A model generated the notes under the pieces. The model was not told the origin of the DNA, did no database searches, and saw only the letters and a list, made by a program, of their open reading frames with translations. From positions 124,001 through 188,000 of the forward strand of contig DAOUKR010000025.1 in NCBI GenBank assembly GCA_034421095.1: 64,000 nucleotides of DNA, written 5' to 3'. Below, in pieces: positions 8,801-17,106 of the stretch; positions within the stretch are counted from its first letter, which is position 1; each line of letters opens with the position of its first letter. Source of the stretch: JAGWBG01 sp034421095 (GTDB taxonomy: Bacteria > Chloroflexota > Dehalococcoidia > Lucifugimonadales > JAGWBF01). A program made the translations under genes and the position numbers.

Positions 8801-9310
8801 ATGGCTAGGGTTAAAATGATACATCACGTCAACGTACCAATCAGAGACCGGCAAAGGACCAGGGAGTGGTACGAGAAAGTGCTTGGTGCGGAGTTCCTGG
8901 ACCGGGGTTCCCAGCTTAACAAGAGGCAACTCCAGCTAAGAATAGGCACGGGGGAAATGCACTTCTCCGATACCCCTGACTTGACCCAAGCACCGAGAGT
9001 CCACTTCGCCGTGGAGGTGGACGACTGGAATGAGATGCTCGCCCGGTTGGACGCATTAGGGGTGTCACATTCCAGGTCGTCCGGGGCGAATCTTGGGCCG
9101 CCCCGCACACCCGAGGACGACGATTTCCAGGGGCGGCGCGAGGACAACAACGAGCACTTCACTTACATCAACGACCCGGACGGCAACCTGATTGAGCTTG
9201 TGTACCATCCCCTGGGGCTGGAGGACTCGGACGGTGCTGGGGTTGAGCTGGCGGATGCTTCCAAGGGGCTGCGCTGGAGACAGGTTCGCGGCTTCGTTAC
9301 ATCAAGCTAA
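8801..9310 (+). CDS. VOC (glyoxalase/bleomycin-resistance/dioxygenase) family protein
   Basis: A 169-residue single-gene protein with two beta-alpha-beta-beta-beta modules. The first begins IHHVNVPIRD with a metal-ligand-type His and continues TREWYEKVLGAEFL. The second ends with YINDPDGNLIELVYHP, holding the typical metal-binding Glu. Members bind a divalent metal and act as lyases, isomerases or dioxygenases. About 110-160 contains a longer loop than minimal VOC proteins. GGGGGAGG precedes the ATG. The neighbouring LLM and hydrolase genes suggest a degradative role, but no substrate can be named. Confidence 0.8.
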   Translation: MARVKMIHHVNVPIRDRQRTREWYEKVLGAEFLDRGSQLNKRQLQLRIGTGEMHFSDTPDLTQAPRVHFAVEVDDWNEMLARLDALGVSHSRSSGANLGPPRTPEDDDFQGRREDNNEHFTYINDPDGNLIELVYHPLGLEDSDGAGVELADASKGLRWRQVRGFVTSS

Positions 9311-9347
9311 GTTGAACATCCCGCGGGGCCTTTCAATTCCCCGAAAA

Positions 9348-9443
9348 TGTCATTCCGAGCGCAGCGAGGAATCTAAAATTCTTCTACAGCAGAGCGTCAC
9401 GAATGCCGAAATTTTTAGACCCCTCACTCCGTTCGGGGTGACA
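9348..9443. repeat. Short palindromic element with TGTCA ends
   Basis: This 96-bp intergenic element begins TGTCATTCCGAGCGCAGCGA and ends with the inverse complement of a close variant (TGTCACCCCGAACGGAGTGA). Both arms continue into a shared GTCTAAAA/ATCTAAAA segment before an internal GAATGCC-containing spacer. It has no coding capacity and looks like a REP- or MITE-type unit able to fold into one long hairpin. It may also end transcription of the VOC gene. Confidence 0.65.
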
Positions 9444-9498
9444 ACAAAAAGACCCTGGATTATCTCGTACCGGACTTGAAAGAACTGGAGATTCAGCC

Positions 9499-10653
9499 AT
9501 GTCAGCAGACCCAAACCAGGTTGTCCAGGACGCCATCAGCGTGGCAATCAGCGAGCGTGGTGAGATTGGCATTCAGGTTGCCGCTTACATGGGCAACGAG
9601 TTGGTACTGGACACATGGGGTGGAATGGCAAACGAGACCACGGGACAAGAGGTCAACGGGGATACGGTGTTTCCCGTGTTCTCCATAATCAAAGCGGTGA
9701 CGGCCGTGGCGCTCCACATCCAGGCCGAGCGTGGTCTGGTTGACTACTATACGCCCGTTGCCCGCTACTGGCCTGAATTTGGCGCCCATGGCAAGGACAA
9801 GGGGACCGTGTACGACGCCCTTACCCACAGAATCGGAGTGCCTCTCATGCCTCTGGGGGTGACCCCTGAGTTGATGTGCGACTGGGACTGGATGGTGCAA
9901 CGGATTGCGGACATGCGACCCCTATTTGAGCCGGGAACTAGGAGCGGGTACATGGCGTATACCTTCGGATGGGTGATTGGGGAAGTGGTGAGGCGTACCG
10001 ACCCCCGAGGCCGGCCATTCGGCAAGTTCATCCAGGAGGAAATCTGCCAGCCCCTGGGCATAGACAGTCTTTGGGCCGGGATTCCCGACGAGGTGGAACA
10101 CCGGGTAGCCAAGCTGACCAACATGCCGCCCATGCCTCCCGGCGCGCCGGGTATGCCGCCCGATTCTCTCAGGCCCCGCGCCGTGCCGCCTGAGGTTGAC
10201 ACTAAGGAGGAGGTCTTTGGCCGGGCCGACGTGCGCCGGGCGTGTATTCCAGGCTCCCAGGGCATTATGAATGCGCGAAGCGGGGCAAGTTTCTTCGCCA
10301 TGCTCGCCAACGGCGGCGAGTTGAACGGCGTCCGTCTGCTGTCGGAGGAACGGGTGCGCACCTTCAACATTCCCCGTCCGCCATCCGACTACGACCCGGT
10401 ACACGGAGTACCCCACAAGGGGACCATAGGCGGCTTCCATCTGCCTGGCAGTCCCGGCATGGGGCCTGTTGGACGCAACCCTCGCATTTTCGGCCACAAC
10501 GCCGCCGGCGGCTCCGTTGGATGGGCAGACCCGGACGTACACCTGGCCGTGGCCATCACCCACAACCGGATGGTGCCCCACGGCCCGCCGGAAGAAAGTC
10601 CCCTGACCCCCATTGGACAAGCGGTGCGAGCGGCCCTGGGACTGCCCGATTAG
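9499..10653 (+). CDS. Serine hydrolase, beta-lactamase/EstB family
   Basis: The 384-residue protein carries the class-C beta-lactamase fold motifs: the nucleophile tetrad S62-I-I-K65 in VFSIIKAV, the tyrosine motif at Y151 in SGYMAYTFGW, and FGHNAAGGSVGWADP near residues 330-345 as the third motif (HNAAGG in place of KTG). This combination is typical of EstB-like esterases and transesterases rather than true beta-lactamases. There is no signal peptide, which also argues for a cytoplasmic esterase. A proline-rich loop (MPPMPPGAPGMPP) lies near residue 210. It is followed at 60 nt by a CitE-like gene and may share its transcript. Confidence 0.85.
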   Translation: MSADPNQVVQDAISVAISERGEIGIQVAAYMGNELVLDTWGGMANETTGQEVNGDTVFPVFSIIKAVTAVALHIQAERGLVDYYTPVARYWPEFGAHGKDKGTVYDALTHRIGVPLMPLGVTPELMCDWDWMVQRIADMRPLFEPGTRSGYMAYTFGWVIGEVVRRTDPRGRPFGKFIQEEICQPLGIDSLWAGIPDEVEHRVAKLTNMPPMPPGAPGMPPDSLRPRAVPPEVDTKEEVFGRADVRRACIPGSQGIMNARSGASFFAMLANGGELNGVRLLSEERVRTFNIPRPPSDYDPVHGVPHKGTIGGFHLPGSPGMGPVGRNPRIFGHNAAGGSVGWADPDVHLAVAITHNRMVPHGPPEESPLTPIGQAVRAALGLPD

Positions 10654-10713
10654 CCCATACCCGACCGGTGGGATTTAGCTATATGCTCTCTTCAAGCAGG
10701 AAGGAGGCCGTGA

Positions 10714-11613
10714 ATGGCCCTACGCTCCCTTCTATACGCCCCCGGAAATGAGCCGAGAAAGGTGGCCAAGGTGGGCACCCTCGGCGCCGACGGTGTAATC
10801 TTGGACCTGGAAGATGCGGTGCCGGTGGCCGAGAAAATAGCCACCAGGGAGGCAGTCAGGCAGGCTATTCCGTCGGTCAAGGCCACCGCAGGGCGGGTAT
10901 ACGTCCGCATCAACCCCACCGGGCAGAAGGCCGATTTCTCCATGGACTTGGGGATAGGCGACATCGAAGCGGTCGTCTGCGCCGGGTTGGACGGGATAGT
11001 TGTCCCGAAGGTCGAGTCCGCAGAGGAGCTTGCGGAGGTTGACCGTGTTCTTTCTGCCCAGGAGCGAAAGGCAGGTATTCCCCATGGAACCCTGGAAATT
11101 ACTCCAATCATAGAAACGGCCCTGGGACTCTGGAACGCCTTCGAAATTGCCCGGAGCAGCGTGAGAATTGGGTCGCTACACTTTGGGGCAGGCGACTTTA
11201 CCAGGGACGTGGGCATGGAGTGGTCCCGAGATGAGACAGAGCTTGTCTACGCCCGCTCGCGGCTGGTGATGATCTCGCGGGCGGCGGCAATCGAGCCTCC
11301 CACCGACTCGGTCTGGGTCCTGCTTGACGATGAGGAGGGCCTCGCTGCATCGGTCAGGCGTGCCAAAAGCCTGGGGTTTCAGGGCAAGAGTTGCATCCAT
11401 CCCAGGCAGGTGGAGACCATCAACCGGGGCTTCTCTTACGTGTCCCCCGAAGAAGTAGCCAGAGCCAGGAAGATTGTTGACGCCTTCACCGAGGCGGAGG
11501 CCAGACAGAGCGCTTCCATCCTCGTAGACGGGGAATTTGTGGATTATCCCCTTGTGGAGAGGGCCAGGCAGGTCCTTCAGTTGCACGCCGAGATGCAGAG
11601 CCGAGAGGGCTAG
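10714..11613 (+). CDS. HpcH/HpaI aldolase family, CitE-like acyl-CoA lyase
   Basis: The 299-residue protein begins with the CitE-type signature RSLLYAPGNEPRK and has LDLEDAVP, a metal-binding Glu/Asp segment, and GAGDFTRDVG in the barrel. The C-terminal GFQGKSCIHPRQVE motif is also typical. CitE-like proteins cleave or form malyl-CoA, citramalyl-CoA or related 3-hydroxyacyl-CoA thioesters. A CoA-transferase gene starts 11 nt after the stop, so an acid is probably activated to its CoA ester by the transferase and split by this lyase. GAAGGAGG precedes the ATG. The specific substrate is unknown. Confidence 0.85.
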   Translation: MALRSLLYAPGNEPRKVAKVGTLGADGVILDLEDAVPVAEKIATREAVRQAIPSVKATAGRVYVRINPTGQKADFSMDLGIGDIEAVVCAGLDGIVVPKVESAEELAEVDRVLSAQERKAGIPHGTLEITPIIETALGLWNAFEIARSSVRIGSLHFGAGDFTRDVGMEWSRDETELVYARSRLVMISRAAAIEPPTDSVWVLLDDEEGLAASVRRAKSLGFQGKSCIHPRQVETINRGFSYVSPEEVARARKIVDAFTEAEARQSASILVDGEFVDYPLVERARQVLQLHAEMQSREG

Positions 11614-11623
11614 GAGGGCGCAC

Positions 11624-12844
11624 TTGTCATCGAATGAGATTGTAAACGACGATATCCAGGCTTTGGAGGGACTCCGCATTATTGATCTGGCCACCTTTAT
11701 CGCCGCTCCCTTCTGCGCCACGCTGATGGGTGAATTCGGGGCCGAGGCTATCAAGGTGGAGATGCCGGGTCAGGGGGACCCATGCCGCCAGCTTGGCGAA
11801 AAGTACAACGACATTGGCCTTATATGGGCGCAGGAGAACCGGAACAAGAAGGGGATAACCTGCGACCTGAGACAGCCCAAGGGACAGGAGATTGTTAAAG
11901 AGTTGGTGAAGCGCTCCGACGTGCTGGTGGAGAACTTTCGGCCGGGCACAATGGAGCGCTGGAACATGGGGTACGATGTGCTGGAGGAGGTGAACCCGCG
12001 GCTCATCATGGTCCGAATATCGGCCTACGGACAGACCGGACCCTACCGCCACAAGGCCGGGTTCGGAAGAGTGGCCCAGGCCTTCGGGGGACTGACCTAT
12101 CTCGCGGGGTTTCCAGACCGTGCCCCGGTGAACCCCGGCTCGGCCACCATAGCCGACTATCTGGCGGGCCTGAATGCCGCCTTCGCCACCATGGTGGCAC
12201 TGGAATACCGCAACCGGACGGGGAAGGGCCAATGTATTGATATTTCCCTCTACGAAGGCATATTCCGCATCCTCGATAATCTGGTATCGGCATACGACAA
12301 GCTGGGGCTTGTCAGGGAACGGATAGGGACCGGCACGGCCCATGCCGTACCTCACAACCATTATCCCACCAGGGATGGCAAATGGGTGGCCGTAGCCTGC
12401 ACCAGCGACCGCATCTTCCAGCGCCTGGCCGAGGCGATGGGTCTCGGTGAGATGGCCCAGGACCCGCGCTACAGCACGGGCGCCAGGCGGGTGGAGCGAC
12501 GGGAGGAGGTGGACAAGATAGTCTCCGGGTGGACGGAGACTTTCGATATGGACGCGCTGGTGGAGTTGCTGGACTCTGCCGAAGTGCCGGTAAGCCCGGT
12601 AAATAGCGTATCCGATATTTTCCAGAACCCCCAGTTCCAGGCCAGGGACTCGGTAATCGAGGTTGACGACCCGGCCATGGGCAAGATGAAGATGCCGAAC
12701 ATCGTGCCGCGTTTCAGCCGGAGTCCGGGCCGTGTGGAACGACTTGCCCCCGGACTGGGCGAACACAACCAGGAAGTGTACAGCGAGATCCTTGGATACA
12801 GCACCGAGGAGATAGCCCTCCTCAAAGAAGAGGGAGTAATCTGA
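11624..12844 (+). CDS. CaiB/BaiF family III CoA-transferase
   Basis: This 406-residue protein matches family III CoA-transferases such as formyl-CoA transferase. Near the start it has GLRIIDLATFIAAPFCATLM and GAEAIKVE, then VLVENFRPG, and the catalytic Asp in TIADYLAGL. The start is read as TTG at 11624 because AGGAGGG lies just upstream and the ATG candidates are internal; a longer frame would overlap the CitE-like gene. It moves CoA between carboxylic acids through an aspartyl-CoA intermediate. The CitE-like lyase upstream and two LLM enzymes downstream form one plus-strand run. Confidence 0.88.
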   Translation: MSSNEIVNDDIQALEGLRIIDLATFIAAPFCATLMGEFGAEAIKVEMPGQGDPCRQLGEKYNDIGLIWAQENRNKKGITCDLRQPKGQEIVKELVKRSDVLVENFRPGTMERWNMGYDVLEEVNPRLIMVRISAYGQTGPYRHKAGFGRVAQAFGGLTYLAGFPDRAPVNPGSATIADYLAGLNAAFATMVALEYRNRTGKGQCIDISLYEGIFRILDNLVSAYDKLGLVRERIGTGTAHAVPHNHYPTRDGKWVAVACTSDRIFQRLAEAMGLGEMAQDPRYSTGARRVERREEVDKIVSGWTETFDMDALVELLDSAEVPVSPVNSVSDIFQNPQFQARDSVIEVDDPAMGKMKMPNIVPRFSRSPGRVERLAPGLGEHNQEVYSEILGYSTEEIALLKEEGVI

Positions 12845-12878
12845 GTCGAGAGTCATTAGAGCATTGGGAGGTGAAGCG

Positions 12879-13838
12879 ATGGCCCAGAGGAAGCTAGGCG
12901 TTCATGTAACAGGTCCGGATAGCGGTTCTATACTGGCAGGCATAAGGAAGGCGGAGGAAACTGGCATACAGGCCGCGTGGCTGACCACCGGCGGAGCGGG
13001 ACCGGATGGGCTGACGGTCTTGGCCGGCGCAGCGGTGAGCACCCAGCGAATTTTGCTGGGGACTTCCATCATTCCCACCTTCCCCCGGCATCCCCTGGTC
13101 ATGGCGCAACAGGTCCAGGTTATCCACCACCTGGCTCCCGGGCGTTTCCGTCTGGGGATTGGCCCCAGCGGACGCTCCGGTATGGAGGAGACCTTTGGCG
13201 TTGACTACCGCGCTCCCCTGGGTCACGTGAGCGAGTACCTGCATATCCTGAAGTCGTTTCTGCAACAGGGCGAGGTGGACTTCGATGGCCGCTACTACCA
13301 GGCACATGCCAAGATTTCAACGTCTCCCATGGACGTGCCCGTGATGGCATCGGCTCTGGGGGTGAAGGCCTACGAGCTATGCGGGGCCGGGGCCGACGGC
13401 GCTATCAGCTGGGTGTGTCCTGGCAAGTATCTGCGGGATGTGGGCCTGCCCGCCATGAAACGTTCTGCGGAAAATGCGGGCCGCCCCATGCCGCCATTGG
13501 TGGCCCATGTGCCAGTATGTGTACATGAAGACCCCGACGAGGCGCGGGAGAGTGTGCGTCAACAGTTCGGCTTCTTTCCCAGGACTCCATTCTACCAACG
13601 CATGTTCATTGCGGCGGGGTTCCCCGAAGCATCACAGGGGACCTGGAGCGACGAGATGGTAGATGCCGTAGCCCTCTGGGGCGACGAAGGTAGGGTGGAG
13701 GAAAAGCTGGAAGAGTTGTTCTCATTTGGGGCTGCCGAGATACTGGCTTCGCCTGTACCCGCCGGACGGGACAGGGAGACCTCATTCGACCGTACGATGC
13801 AGCTACTGGCGAATGTTGCCGTCGGTCAGTCCGCCTGA
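12879..13838 (+). CDS. LLM-class flavin-dependent oxidoreductase (F420-type)
   Basis: The 319-residue enzyme opens with KLGVHVTGPDSGSI and has RILLGTSIIPTFPRHPLVMA and GRFRLGIGPSGR, the cofactor-binding loops of the luciferase-like superfamily. It resembles the next gene and F420-dependent methylene-H4MPT reductase-like proteins in this part. GGGAGGTG lies directly before the ATG at 12879, and an in-frame TTG at 12864 is less likely. The gene follows the CoA-transferase at 34 nt. The substrate is unknown. Confidence 0.83.
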   Translation: MAQRKLGVHVTGPDSGSILAGIRKAEETGIQAAWLTTGGAGPDGLTVLAGAAVSTQRILLGTSIIPTFPRHPLVMAQQVQVIHHLAPGRFRLGIGPSGRSGMEETFGVDYRAPLGHVSEYLHILKSFLQQGEVDFDGRYYQAHAKISTSPMDVPVMASALGVKAYELCGAGADGAISWVCPGKYLRDVGLPAMKRSAENAGRPMPPLVAHVPVCVHEDPDEARESVRQQFGFFPRTPFYQRMFIAAGFPEASQGTWSDEMVDAVALWGDEGRVEEKLEELFSFGAAEILASPVPAGRDRETSFDRTMQLLANVAVGQSA

Positions 13839-13866
13839 GGCGGATATAGCGGCACACTATACCGCC
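13831..13866 (+). other. Overlapping alternative hairpins between two LLM genes
   Basis: The segment GGCGG at 13,839-13,843 can pair with CCGCC at 13,831-13,835, spanning the stop codon with a 3-nt loop. It can instead pair with CCGCC at 13,862-13,866, where TATAG and CTATA extend the stem with a one-base bulge. The two foldings exclude each other. The place is a 53-nt gap ahead of the next ATG. The structure could be a simple terminator or weak attenuator. Confidence 0.35.
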
Positions 13867-13891
13867 GCACCACATTGTGGAGTGTGTTTAT

Positions 13892-14887
13892 ATGGAGCGC
13901 ATTGGAGTATCTTTCACACGGGGACTAGCACCAAAAGATATTGTGGAATGTGTCCGGCTTGCAGAGGAGCTGGGATACGAGTCCGCCTGGGTGGCAGAGG
14001 GACATGGAGGGGACCAGTTCTCTATCCTGACGGCTTGTGCCGTGGCTACCAACAAAATTCTCCTTGGGACGAGCATTACCAGCGTCTTTGTGAGAAGCGC
14101 TCCGACGATAGCCATGGCCGCCGCCTGTGTGGACCACTACTCCGACGGTCGCTGCATCCTGGGGTTGGGGTCAAGCCACCGGGTCCAGGTGGGGCCGGAG
14201 CACGGTCTTGAGTTTTCCAAGCCAGTGCAGCGTCTGCGGGAGTGCGTGGACATCGTTCGTGCCCTGCTGCGGGATAGCACGGTCTCCTATGAGGGGAGCG
14301 TTTTCAACATCGAGCGCTTCGACCTGTGGTTCGAGCCTCTGAGAAATGAGATTCCGATTTACGTGGCCGCGGTACGCCCCCGGATGCTCCAGATTTGCGG
14401 AGAGATTTCCCAGGGGACCATACTTACTTATTGCACGCTGGAGCACGCCGCGGTAGCCGCAGAGAACGTGGCCCTGGGAGCGCGGAACGCCGATAAGGAC
14501 CCGACCGAAGTGGACGTGGCGACCCTGCTTCCATGCGCCGTGTCGGACGACGTGAACCAGGCCAGAGACTCGCTTCGGGCCGGAGTCGTTTCCTATGCCG
14601 TCGGATTTCCCAGGTACCGCAGGCTGATGGTAGAGGCCGGGTTCGCTCAAGAGATAGAAGAGGTGCGCCAGGCCTGGAGTGAGGGGAACAGGGAGGGCGC
14701 CCTGAAGCTGGTTCCCCCGGAACTCATAGACAAGATTGCCGTCGTTGGTACTCCGGAGCAGTGCAGGAGACAGGTGCAAGAGTACCGACAAGCCGGCATA
14801 ACCCTCCCAATTATATCTCCGCGCGCATCCGGCGCGGACGCCAAAGGCGAGGCGATGGCAGCCATCCGCGCCTGCGCTCCCCGGTAG
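13892..14887 (+). CDS. LLM-class oxidoreductase, methylene-H4MPT reductase-like
   Basis: The 331-residue protein begins ERIGVSFTRGLAPKDIVEC and continues EELGYESAWVAEG. Then comes a KILLGTSIT strand, the SAPTIAMAAACVDHYSDGR stretch and GLGSSHRVQVGPEHG, a pattern shared with F420-dependent methylenetetrahydromethanopterin reductases and related LLM proteins. GTGGAG precedes ATG 13892 at a suitable distance, so this start is preferred over an in-frame GTG at 13877. The gene ends a plus-strand run and converges with the TPR gene. The physiological substrate is unknown. Confidence 0.83.
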   Translation: MERIGVSFTRGLAPKDIVECVRLAEELGYESAWVAEGHGGDQFSILTACAVATNKILLGTSITSVFVRSAPTIAMAAACVDHYSDGRCILGLGSSHRVQVGPEHGLEFSKPVQRLRECVDIVRALLRDSTVSYEGSVFNIERFDLWFEPLRNEIPIYVAAVRPRMLQICGEISQGTILTYCTLEHAAVAAENVALGARNADKDPTEVDVATLLPCAVSDDVNQARDSLRAGVVSYAVGFPRYRRLMVEAGFAQEIEEVRQAWSEGNREGALKLVPPELIDKIAVVGTPEQCRRQVQEYRQAGITLPIISPRASGADAKGEAMAAIRACAPR

Positions 14888-14912
14888 TACCCGAAGAGGT
14901 TTCGAGATGCCA

Positions 14913-14935
14913 CCGAATAAAAGCGTTGTATTCGG
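14913..14935. terminator. Possible bidirectional terminator
   Basis: A 7-bp stem (CCGAATA / TATTCGG) with a 9-nt loop lies in the 57-nt gap between two convergent genes. There is no T tract. Confidence 0.35.
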
Positions 14936-14944
14936 AAACGGTCG

Positions 14945-16123
14945 CTAGCCTTGCCGGCCAGGTAGCCAATCTTGTCTGTTCTCCCTCATCTTGTGAAGCT
15001 CCAGGACCCAGCCCAGGTCTTCATTCTGGACGGCATCCGCTTGTAGCTCCGGCTCCAGGTCCGTAGCCTTCTCCAGATGCCATATACATCTATCGAGGTC
15101 GTCAGACCTGGCGTATAGGCGAGCCGCGTTGTAGTGGGCGTCCGCGTAGTCACCGGCTATAGCCACGGCAGCCAGGTACTCACGTAATGCTTCCTCCTCG
15201 TTTTCCAGAGCTTCAAACGCCGCTCCCCGGTTGTTGTACGCCTCTGCAAAGTCGGGGCGCAGGGCTATTGCCTGCGAGTAATCTTCTATCGCCATTTGGT
15301 AGTCTCCCAGGGCATCGAAAGCCAGTCCTCGATTGTTATATGCCTCGGCATCGTCAGGCGTGAGTGCCACGACCCGGGAATAATCCGAAATGGCTTCATG
15401 GATATAGCCCAGGTAGTAGTATGTCCTTGCCCGGTTAAAGTGAGCGTTATAGCCGGAGGGATTGTAGCGTATGGCTGCGGTGTAATCAGCAATAGCCTCC
15501 TCATGTCGTCCCATCTCATCCAAGGAAGCGCCACGGTTGAGATAGGCATTAGACAGGTCAGGCCGGAGTGTAATGACCTGATCGAAAGCGTCCAATGCCT
15601 CAACGTGTCGGCCAAGACGCGAGAGGACTATCCCTTGGTTATAGAGTGCCTGAAGATAATCGGGGTTTAGCTTAATGGCCCGTGCGTAGTCCTCCAGCGC
15701 TGCGTCGGGTTTTCCCAGATCGTCATAGGCGTTACCACGCTGGTAATACGCCTCGGCCAAGAGGGGTTCCCGCTTGAGCAGGGTCGTAAACTCATCGGCA
15801 GCCTCTCGAAACATCTGAAGTCGCACGTATGCCACTCCCAGATTGAATCTGGCGGCCGAGTCGTCGGGACTACGCGTCAAGATGCGCCGGTAAACCTCGG
15901 CGGCGTCTGCGTACCTGGCCACTGCAAAACAGCCATTCCCATAAACCAGAACATCCGTCACACATGCGGAACCTTCCAGGGCTGCCAGTACCCACTCCAC
16001 CTCTTGAGCGACCTCGCCGGTCAGGCTTCCTCCACCTGGCCGGGGGGTCAGGTATGTCACACCTATAGAGCTGTTCTCCAACAGCCTGGACAGCTCAATC
16101 ATGGTCGGCGGAATTGCCCCCAT
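14945..16123 (-). CDS. Tetratricopeptide-repeat protein
   Basis: About nine TPR units of 34 residues fill residues roughly 60-350. The repeat consensus A-x-N-N-R-G-x-A-F-x-A-L-x-x-Y-x-x-A-I-x-D-Y is very clear in the middle units (AYNNRGLAFDALGDYQMAIE, AYNNRGAAFEALENEEEALR). TPR arrays bind peptides or partner proteins; no enzyme domain is attached, and no signal peptide is seen. The start at 16123 follows the upstream gene's stop by two bases (TGA-AG-ATG), suggesting translational coupling, although no good ribosome site is present; ATG 16102 is an alternative. Confidence 0.75.
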   Translation of the reverse strand: MGAIPPTMIELSRLLENSSIGVTYLTPRPGGGSLTGEVAQEVEWVLAALEGSACVTDVLVYGNGCFAVARYADAAEVYRRILTRSPDDSAARFNLGVAYVRLQMFREAADEFTTLLKREPLLAEAYYQRGNAYDDLGKPDAALEDYARAIKLNPDYLQALYNQGIVLSRLGRHVEALDAFDQVITLRPDLSNAYLNRGASLDEMGRHEEAIADYTAAIRYNPSGYNAHFNRARTYYYLGYIHEAISDYSRVVALTPDDAEAYNNRGLAFDALGDYQMAIEDYSQAIALRPDFAEAYNNRGAAFEALENEEEALREYLAAVAIAGDYADAHYNAARLYARSDDLDRCIWHLEKATDLEPELQADAVQNEDLGWVLELHKMRENRQDWLPGRQG

Positions 16124-16125
16124 CT

Positions 16126-16791
16126 TCACAGCGGGAATATTTTCTTGTAGACCGCAGGTGAGCCTGGGGCGTGCTTCATCAAGCTCCTCATGCGAGGGGA
16201 CTGGGGGTGGGCTTCCCTGGCGGCTGTCCACTCCGGGGTCTGGGGCACTCCCTCGTGCTCGAACTCGTAGACGGTGGCGTATTTCGGCTCTCCCCTTACG
16301 GCCCTGTAACGCCTGCCCCTTATACAACCCGGCACCTTCTCGAAGTTAGGCACGTAGATGGTGTTGTACCATTCGTTGAACTCATCCTCGGCCTCCGGCG
16401 GAACGTCCATACACCCTATCTGGAGCACAGGGGCCATGTCGGCCTGCGCCGCATCCTGGGAGACCTGGGCGGGAAAGATTTGCTGGTACAGATTGACGCT
16501 GAAGTTGGTCCCGATTACGTTGGGGTCAATCCTCTTGCCCCATTCCGTGGGGTTGGCACGACGCCTCTGGGCCGCTTCGGTGTTGACCGCATCCGGGCTA
16601 TCCAACTCGTAGCAAGCCAGATATTGGGGACCTCCCCTCAACGCAACGTACCGGGCGGCATTCAGATACCCCGGAAGGGCCAGAAGCTCCGGTATGTGCT
16701 CCGAGTTGTACCACAGGTTGAACTCATCTTCCTTATCTGCGGGTATATCGGCCCGGACCAACGAAAGCGCGGTCCCCTTCTTGTTGACCAT
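16126..16791 (-). CDS. Duplicated dimeric alpha/beta-barrel protein (EthD-like)
   Basis: The 221-residue protein consists of two related halves. Each has the same signature, EFNLWYNSEHIPE near residue 25 and EFNEWYNTIYVPN near residue 135, followed by PG and a beta strand, as in the ferredoxin-like dimeric alpha/beta-barrel (EthD/antibiotic monooxygenase-type) fold. The first half has a His in SEHIPE; the second has a Tyr at that position. AAGGAGG lies 6 nt before ATG 16791, which is preferred over an upstream in-frame ATG. The fold commonly acts in ring or quinone chemistry, but no reaction can be assigned. It is cotranscribed with the TPR gene. Confidence 0.65.
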   Translation of the reverse strand: MVNKKGTALSLVRADIPADKEDEFNLWYNSEHIPELLALPGYLNAARYVALRGGPQYLACYELDSPDAVNTEAAQRRRANPTEWGKRIDPNVIGTNFSVNLYQQIFPAQVSQDAAQADMAPVLQIGCMDVPPEAEDEFNEWYNTIYVPNFEKVPGCIRGRRYRAVRGEPKYATVYEFEHEGVPQTPEWTAAREAHPQSPRMRSLMKHAPGSPAVYKKIFPL

Positions 16792-16940
16792 TCCGGTCCT
16801 CCTTAACATCAAGGTCATTCAGGGCAGATGCAAGTGTAATAATGGTGTTGCTCGCTGTCAACAACGTGCATCTCCCCCGTGACGGGAGTGCAAAACTACT
16901 CATTCCTGACCACCTGGGCGGGCCGTCCCAGTCTATACCT

Positions 16941-17010
16941 CGTCATTCCGGCCTTGAGCCGGAATCCAGAAATTTGGAGAGTCTGGATACTGGCTTTCGC
17001 CAGCATGACG
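16941..17010. repeat. Short palindromic element with CGTCAT ends
   Basis: The 70-bp unit begins CGTCATTCCGGCCTTGAGCC and ends with the complement of a close variant, CGTCATGCTGGCGAAAGCCA. Both arms continue to TATCCAGA/GAATCCAGA. It lies in the 315-nt gap between fabI and the alpha/beta-barrel gene. The rest of that gap (16,792-16,940 and 17,011-17,106) shows no gene. Confidence 0.65.
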
Positions 17011-17106
17011 CGTTGGCGGGTCGCCCTTTCTGCTTATTCAGGGCTTCCCTAGAAATTCGTGGCTTCGACAAAGCTACGGATTTCGAGAAAGGGCTGACCT
17101 ATCCGG

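Noticed and set aside
9499..10653. True beta-lactamase (resistance gene)
   Set aside because: The third motif reads HNAAGG rather than KTG, and no signal peptide is present, so an EstB-like esterase is more likely.
11627..12856. 409-codon open frame on the minus strand opposite the CoA transferase
   Set aside because: It lacks any family motif, whereas the plus frame has all CaiB/BaiF motifs including the catalytic Asp. It is a by-product of high G+C codon use.
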